Source: Eurosta solidaginis (Eukaryota; Arthropoda; Insecta; Diptera; Tephritidae). Taken from it: a stretch of 64,000 nt of DNA. Made by a program: the position numbers and the translations under genes. The notes under the pieces were generated by a model. That model made no database searches. It saw only the letters and a list, made by a program, of their open reading frames with translations, and was not told the origin of the DNA. Of this stretch, positions 56,881 to 64,000 are shown in pieces. Each line of letters begins with the position of its first letter. The first letter of the stretch is position 1. The stretch spans positions 184,545,596-184,609,595 of the forward strand of contig NC_090321.1 in assembly GCF_040869045.1 (NCBI RefSeq), given 5' to 3'.

Positions 56881-58280
56881 TGGTACCAGCGTGTTAGAGC
56901 TTCCGGCGAAGCTTTACTTCAAAAGCCCGATGTTGTTTGTTTTTTGGTAAAGTTTCCGCTGTATTAAATTCAATTCCTGGGTGAGCTCTTTTTAATTCAA
57001 GAACATTCATTTTGAAAACGTTCGCCTATAAGTTTACTCATCGCACTTTACGCCTTTTTCTACGAGTATTTATTCCTTTTCGCATTTAGATAACGCTCAT
57101 ATACACAGCGCTCTGCTGAGCCCGACGAAAACCTGTTGGCAGCGGATTCGCGGAATCATCAAATTTACAGTAATGTATATCCCATAAAACTTATTTTTCC
57201 GTTATCGCGAATCTTGCGCCAACTTTCAGCAATATCGTTACCAAAAAAGCTCAGCAGCATTAAAATTGAAACTCGTGGACGGTACATAAGCACCTTTTGT
57301 TTGTCAGACAGTATAACTGATCAAAAGCTGTAAACAAAAGTAAGCCAAAAATCGAAAATTTTTCAAAACGTAAACACGTAATTTAAAGCTGCGGCACGTT
57401 AATCAGCGAAGCACGAAAAATTTCACACGGGCTCACTCACATTAATGTGGCAATTTGTTGATAATCATGAGAAAGTGTTGGCGAGCTAAACAATATTTGA
57501 CACATTGGTCTATATGTATGTATAGATATGTATAGATGTATATTTGTAAGTATGAAGCATTGTATACGTTTTACGCTGATATTAAATAAGTGGTGCTGGC
57601 TCAAGTGCCTAAACAGATTTCGAATTTTGCTATTGTTTCGTTTCAATTTGTATCTTCTGATGCAGTGGAATTGAAACCAATGACGCTGCGTGTTATTGTT
57701 GGCTAAGTTGACATAATCTTTTTGTTCGTGCTCAAGTGGAGTTGTTCATTTAGACTTATTATATCCATATTATGACTGTAATCGATTTTGTTATTATTAA
57801 TGGTGAACTTTTATTTACAAGTTGTTGTTGTTGTTGTTGTTGTATTTGCGGTTGAGTCATTTTTACATTACATTACATAGCAGTTGGAAAACTAATTTTT
57901 GATAAAAGTCACCTTTTTGAGTATTTTTCGGCCCTTTTTAACGATGACGCACCCACAGGAGCAAAGTGATTTATTGAAAATAAAATGAAAAAAAAAAAAA
58001 AATGTGAAAAAATCAAAAAATACGATTCAAATAAGACTAAAAACTGTCCAAGAAAATGAGTTATGAAATACTCATCAGGAAGAGTCACGTGAAAAGTACC
58101 ATTTTCTATATTAAGTGCACTTACGATTATTAAAATCGGGCTGGAGACTCCAAAAAACATGAATATAGTATGAGATACTTTGAACTACGAGTCTTCAAAT
58201 AAGTCTTATAAAGGCCTTTTTTTCGACTGTCAAGTTTTTGACTATTTGTCTTCATATTAGAATGGACCGCTGGCTTTTAT
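56881..58280. other. Unassigned DNA with simple repeats
   Basis: A (TTG)n tract at about 57819-57843 and a TTACA repeat at 57866-57882 are the only recognisable features. Confidence 0.45.
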
Positions 58281-59960
58281 ATTTTCAGTCAGGTAAATAA
58301 TACCATTTAAACTAAGCTAAATAATTCGTTTGTCAAAGTCAAGTTAATCTTTTCATTCGGTTACTTGTTTAAACCGATTCCAAGTTCGAGGCCGGCTACT
58401 TTTTAAGTGTCGGACTCATTTCTGATTTCAATTCTATTTTTGGAGCCGATTTCCTTTTTACGCCGGTTGCTCCTTGCACCAGTTCCATTTTTGGAAGCGG
58501 CTTAGAAACCGGTTGCGTTTATGAAATCAGTTACTTCTTTAGAAACTTCGATTTTTTGGAGCTGGTTTTTTAAAACTGATTACTTTTTCTTAGCCGGTTA
58601 ATTTTTGGAATCAGTTGAATTTTCAGAACAGGTCGATTTTTGCGTTCATGGCACTAGTTACTTCTTTCGAAACTAGGATTTTTTAGATCCGGTTATGTTT
58701 TACGAATTGATTGATTGAACCGGTACATTTTTTGAGATTGGTCGATTTTTCGGAATCCGCTATTTTTTTAGAACTGGTTGAGTTTTAGGAGCTTTTTAGA
58801 ACTGATCGAATTTTTATGAGTTTTTAAGCGGGGATTAGCCTTATTGCTTTAAGTGTATGAAAACATTTATTTGAAGCAATTTTTAATTTATAATTTTATT
58901 TAATAATTTGTGAAAAATTTAAACAATGTGGCATCAGGACGGGCAAGGCGACAGCTGTTTCGATTTTTTTCGATGGTTAATTTTTGGAACTTGTCGATTT
59001 TTCGGAATCGGTTAATTTTGAAATCTTTGCCGATCTTTTGGAACCGGCTACATTTATGAAACCAGATACTTTTTAGAAACTTGGGTTTTTGGAACCGGTT
59101 AACTTTTTAGAACTGGTCACCATTTTGTAGCCGATAAATTTGTAAGGATTATTCGATTCTTTTGAACTGTTTTTTTTTTGTTTTTTTTGTAACTGGCCGA
59201 TTTTTTGGAAATGGCTAATAGATTTTCTGGATTTTTTTGGAACTCGTTAATTTTTCAAAAGTGGTCGAACTTTTTGAACCCCTTATTTTTTAGAGCTGGT
59301 CGATTTTTCGATTCTTTTGGACTGGTTTTTTTGTAACTGGTCGATTTTTTGGAAATGGCTAATAGATTTGCTGGATCTTTTGGAATTCGTTAATTTTTCA
59401 AAAGTGGTCGAACTTTTTGAACCCCTTATTTTTTAAAGCTGGTCGATTTTTTGGTCCCGGTAAACTTTTTAGAAGTAGAGGATTATAGAACTGGTCGATT
59501 TTTTGAAATCGGTTACTTGTTTAGAAAATTTGGTTTTTGAACCGGTTAACTGTTTAGAACTGGTCGCTATTTTAGAACCGGTTTTTCCAATTTTTTTGAA
59601 CCGGTTTTTTTTAACTGGACGATTTTTAGGAAATGGCTAATATATTTGCCTAATTTTTGGAACCCGTTAATTTTTAAAAACTGGTCGATCTGGTCGATCC
59701 TTTTGAAGCCCTTAATTTTTTAGAGCTGGTAGAAGCGGTTGACTTTTTAGAACCGCCCGCTTTTTTTGGGACGAGTTTCTTGTTTAGCATTGGTAGGTTT
59801 TTTGAAAACTGCGAGTTTTCAGTACTGGTATATTTTTGATAATCCTTTTTTTTGGCTGGTGTGTTATATTTTTGAAACCATTTCCACTTTTTGGGAACGA
59901 TTACTTTCTTTAAAACTTCATCTTTCAGGATCCGGAAAAGTTTTTATACGGTGGACTAAA
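58281..59960 (+). repeat. 1.7-kb degenerate minisatellite, GAACCGGTT/GAACTGGTCGATTTT type
   Basis: Dozens of diverged ~20-bp units (ggaaccggttaactttttag, gaactggtcgattttt) fill the region. A secondary duplication of about 144 bp is superimposed: ggaaatggctaatagatt occurs at 59207 and 59351. A 79-codon frame at 59766-60005 is not regarded as a gene. Confidence 0.7.
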
Positions 59961-61675
59961 AAGCAACTTCCAAAAAAGTTAAATTTAAAACTTAAAACCA
60001 CTTAAAGGATTTAGTCAAACTTCGATCCAATCCCTTAACCAACATCAATAAACCGCCTCTGCGCATGCGTATACAACGGCACAATAAAACAATAAAATAA
60101 TTTAGGCGATCGCAAATTGACAAGTATCGACATATTTCGTCAAAAGACTATCTAGTTTTAAATTGGCATAATTTTTATTGTTTTGGCTGCGATGGTTACG
60201 ATTGTTATTGACATCAAAAGCGAAGGTATTTTCCACACTACAGTTTTTGATTGCTTTTTCTTTTTTACAAATTACACTCATTTGACTCTTTGTTGAAGTG
60301 GTCATTTGAAATATCGCAGCAATTATCTTGAAAATTGTGAGTATGTAATTATTTTTGGTTTTTTCTTAAATTTTATTTTTTACTTACATATTGGTAAAAA
60401 CAACTAACTGCGCATGGTGCATTGAACCGGATAACCATGCGCATTGGTACACTTAAAGAAATTACATTAGGAAAATCAACAAAGCGGGTTTGCTTTTCTT
60501 GAATTAACTGACATATAGCCAAATGTTGGTATCAAGTCAAGAATATACTGTAAAAATTTCAATTGATTTTTTAGTTAATAGAACTGATTGCATTGGTAAT
60601 TTTAACAGCGAATGACTGTCAGTATTATGCAAACACATAAATCAGCTAGTTTTATAGATAAACTTGACCTCACGGCGCTCACTACTTTGTTCTTATGACA
60701 ATGGTGACACAGAAATCTTGTTATATGAACAGCTTTCACTATTATTCTTATTTTGACGAAAATTTTATTTTAAAATTTTTCATTGGTATACTTTGGGTGA
60801 CAAAAATGAAATTGGTTTACATATTATGAAATTGTTTTTCCTGTTGACTTCACTGTTGAAACGGTTAGCTCAGGATGAGCGATTTGTTCATTAACCAGCT
60901 ATTTATTTGATTTTGAAGGTATGTACCGTGGACGATTGCACCCTTTCCAAGTAATTTATCCATGCCCGGTTGGTTGATGGTAAAGGCAAATATCACTTCC
61001 AGAAGGAGGAGGGCAATAGAACCCTTCCCTAGTTCGAAATTTCACCTTCGAATAATTGTCGTTTAGGACTTTGAACGAGCAACGATTCTCATCAAAGTGA
61101 GGTCTTATAACATAACTTATATTTACGCTCACGCGCTAGCGGATTAACCATTTGGTGTCCCATTTAAAATATGTCATAAATGGCACCAAGCCCGCAAAGG
61201 CACTTGCACTAACAATACCTGAAGAGGAGGAAATATGAAGTCAAACGTGCTGTGAAGTTGAAGCTGTCTAACGAGACTAAAATTTTATAGGATGTGAAGA
61301 GTTTTTATACGATCATATACATTATTATTATATACATGGCCTTCCATATTTGGTCCACTTTAATGACCGGCAGGAATACCAGCATCCCTGTGGAGTGTCC
61401 AATTAAAAAACACTCCCTCTAAACTTGCGTTGATTTCTCCTTTATCTTTTGAGCTGAATAAAAAATAAATAAAAAAATGATCGGTATTAATCTCAAGAGG
61501 TATTCTCTTGAACAGATTATTCCCTCAGAACATTTCCTACTAGAAAAAGGCTTGCACCGACTCATAGAGCGACAAGTTATTTTTTTGGCTCATATACTCA
61601 GAAAAAAAATTCACCTAAAATAAGAAAAAAAAATGTCCTAAAAAAATTTACTTTAAATTGAGGAAACGTTCAACG
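59961..61675. other. Unassigned DNA
   Basis: No gene or repeat family recognised. Confidence 0.4.
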
Positions 61676-62040
61676 TAACATACGTATATGCATAATTCTT
61701 CTGTACGTGTGTTTGTGACTGAACTCCTCCTAAACGACCAGACCCATTTTGATAAAATTGAGGTGTGTGTTCAAGGGAGTTTGAGGATTCCCAAGATTCA
61801 CAAATTGGGCCCGAATGTGGACCAGGGCCCGACCTATTCCAAAAAATCTTGTTTATGGTGCGATTAGGTTCTAGTTCGTTACAGGGGTACCTTTTCATTC
61901 TGGAAAACGTACCAGGAAACGGCCAGAGAGGAAAGAAAATGAGAGGAGAAGAGACAAATGTCAAGAATGTTAAAGGGAGAAAATACGGCGAAGAGACAGG
62001 GATCAAATATGTAGAGGAGGGAGGGGCAAAAAATTTAAGT
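61676..62040 (+). mobile_element. Relic of a Helitron related to 37634-41117
   Basis: GTGACTGAACTCCTCCTAAACG parallels the Helitron 5' region (GAGGCTGAACTCCTCCGAAAC). It is followed by one trace of the tandem unit (aatgtggaccagggcccgacc, about 61814) and a purine-rich tract (61917-62036) in the same order as the intact element. Termini are not preserved, and limits are approximate. Confidence 0.5.
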
Positions 62041-63479
62041 GTTTTTTTTTTTTCAGAAGCTACAATTTTACAAGTTTAATGTCTTTTTTTTTTTTTTTTG
62101 ATTGTAGTTAATTTTAAAATTTGTCATATAATTATTTGCTGTTCTGCAAGTGGGCCTCAGAAAGTCAATACTTATTGTGAATAAAATGATGAAGTCATCA
62201 ACTAAAAAAACTAACAATCATTTAAATTAGTAACCAAGACGAAACAAAAATATTAAATTGTCGTTAGAGTGTAAAAGTGAAATTTTCGCAATGATTTACA
62301 TAGCCATTTCAACACTGACGATCAGCAATAATGCCAAAAAACTAATACATCAATTAGCATTGAATTAATTTCAAAAAAAAGCAACCATACATAAATGGGG
62401 GCCAAAAAAGTTTTCTCTCACAATGCGTGGGCGGTAACTTCCATTAGATTGTTACTTAATGAGTGTTTGCAGCAAGCTGGGCAGTTTCTTGTTTTTTCTC
62501 TACTAAAGTGTAACTCAATTGTAAAGATTTTTTGCATAACATATTTGCTGGCAAAATTATTGTTTATGTTTGTGAAATTGCAATATGTAAGAACGCTTTT
62601 ATGACTTTTTTGAATGCACGTTTAGGTGTGTGCATTTTTTTTTACTTGCCTTAGCCGAATATTTGTGAAAGTGAAAATTCAATACTCATAAATATTGATT
62701 GAATGCAGGCAATGTCCGCAAAAATAGCTATTTGACTCCCACCTTAATTTGACTACTTAAGATAGCAAAGTAGCGGTTTTAAGCCCAGCCGCTGATTTGA
62801 GCGCACGGTTTCGAAATGACTTTTGACCTTGGCAATTACAGCAAATTTCTCAATAAAAAATAGATGCACTTACATAAACCATGTAGCCAGAGTATTATTT
62901 ATTGGTGGTAGAAAATGTAAAAATATTTTTGGGATTGTATACCTGTCGTATTTCGCTCCTGTTTTTAATGAACTTTTGCATTCAAACCAACCAACAAAAT
63001 TAGTATATATGTACATATTGCACTGTATAACAGCAGCTTTGCAACAGAGTAGTCTAGTATTTTTCTGAAAGTTGCCTTTTGTACAAAATTATAGTCCAAT
63101 ATACAGGGGAAAACAGAACAAAGATGTAAGCAAAAGGGTACTCTGCCAAGAAAATGGGAGCCAGCCACGAAGAATTCACAATGGAGGATTACTGACTACC
63201 TCCGATCTGGTGCCGGGCGGATGCAGAGCAGAAGTGGCAACCGCTTGCAAAACAGTTCTTGCACCACTGAGCTTTTAGTATATAAATAATCATTCAGAAT
63301 CATCTTCGACTGAACCAGTTCAAAACGCGTTCAAAGCACCGCGAGGGGACTGAATTGGAATTAGTACCGGCTCTTATTGTAATAGTTCTGCGCTTGCTCC
63401 GAACTAGTGCGATTCGCTACATATACATACATGTATGTGGAAATAAAGCATGTAGTGTGTGGAACTCATCACAGTTTTT
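62041..63479. other. Unassigned A/T-rich DNA
   Basis: T runs near 62041 and 62085. No gene or repeat end recognised. Confidence 0.4.
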
Positions 63480-64000
63480 TTATCGTTGAGTTATCGGTTT
63501 GTTAAAACTAACTATGGACGCATTCAGTCTATGTGAAGTCTTTATTGACCGACCTGTCCAACCTCTCTGCTTGTTATTGAAAAGTTATCAATTCAGAATC
63601 GAACAAATTTCGATAATTTATCGAAAAATTATCGATATGTTATCAAAAGAAAATCGGTTTGTTTTGGAAAAGTTGTTGATTTGTCATCGAAATGTCATCA
63701 ATTCGTATTTGACGTGTTAACAAAAAAACAATTAATTTGTTATAGAAATGTATCGGTTCACTATAGGAAATGTGTCGATTTTGGTCGGAATATTACCAAT
63801 TTATCATCTGTCTTATATCGAAAAAGTGTAGATCTGTTATAGAAAGGTTAATTATTATTTACCAAAAAGTTTTCGTAGGTTACCTAAAGGTTATCGATTA
63901 GTCATTCAGTTTTGCCAATTTTTTATCGAAAAATATCAATTTGCTTCGAAAACAATCGATTTGTGTTATCAAATTGTTATCAGCGTGTTAACGATAACTC
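63480..64000 (+). repeat. Degenerate ~22-bp minisatellite rich in CGATA (right edge)
   Basis: Units such as GTTATCGGTTTGTTA, AAATTATCGATATGTTATC and AATCGGTTTGTTTTGG recur to the end of the window and continue beyond it. Confidence 0.62.

Noticed and set aside
59766..60005. 79-codon ORF at the end of the GAACCGGTT array
   Set aside because: It is built largely of minisatellite units and has no recognisable domain.

Overview
The window looks like intron-rich, repeat-rich insect DNA, most probably from a higher dipteran and perhaps a tephritid fruit fly. The basis is a serine protease gene that closely resembles Drosophila Notopleural/Stubble-type proteins as I remember them, short GT-AG introns of about 70 bp beside very long ones, (CAA)n-tailed LINE ends, and many DINE-like (Helentron-associated, 'HINE') elements. 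The species call is inference; no database was available.

Host gene. One gene is supported, on the + strand from 2892 to 33077. Seven phase-compatible exons give 996 residues and then a stop: a six-cysteine CLIP-like knot (2892-3049), a long Cys-free Thr/Pro/Ser stalk (4512-6045 and 6118-6651), and a complete trypsin-like domain (30567-30744, 30821-30973, 32572-32843, 32914-33077). The 5' part, expected to hold the cytoplasmic tail and membrane anchor, lies outside the window or was not recognised. A 23.9 kb intron separates stalk from protease. I found no second host gene between 33.4 kb and 64 kb.

Repeats, 0.6-55 kb. Six full or near-full HINE copies, plus a divergent one at 34.1 kb, share TATACTCAG...CTTACTTGT ends, 13-bp subterminal inverted repeats and a 3' hairpin. 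All but the shortest and the divergent copy carry a central tandem array of a ~130-bp unit. Two copies (7.7-11.5 kb and 11.9-18.6 kb) lie in tandem behind the same duplicated 377-bp pyrimidine-rich spacer. At 35.7-43.9 kb a minus-strand HINE is interrupted by a canonical Helitron (37634-41117, TC...CTAG, inserted exactly between A and T) and by another HINE (41134-43326, inserted between T and T). The Helitron carries its own 129-bp array, and its unit is visibly homologous to the HINE unit. A hAT-like MITE (13506-14369) and a 5'-truncated LINE with an open RT frame (51824-54756) have inserted into HINE arrays.

Other elements. There is a decayed RNase H-bearing LINE on the minus strand (45.4-49.4 kb), LINE scraps at 1.3, 29.6 and 44.4 kb, two tRNA-like SINEs (2.4 and 45.1 kb), a (CAA)n-tailed element at 55.6 kb, several foldback elements, a 158-bp satellite (18.8-20.3 kb), and degenerate minisatellites of about 22 bp at 0-0.4, 6.8-7.2, 31.4-32.5, 56.6-56.9, 58.3-60.0 and 63.5-64.0 kb.

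Most interesting observations: (1) one ~130-bp satellite module shared by two different rolling-circle transposon types; (2) six covarying bulged-A hairpins in the 3' region of the intact-RT LINE; (3) the base-exact nested insertion record at 35.7-43.9 kb.
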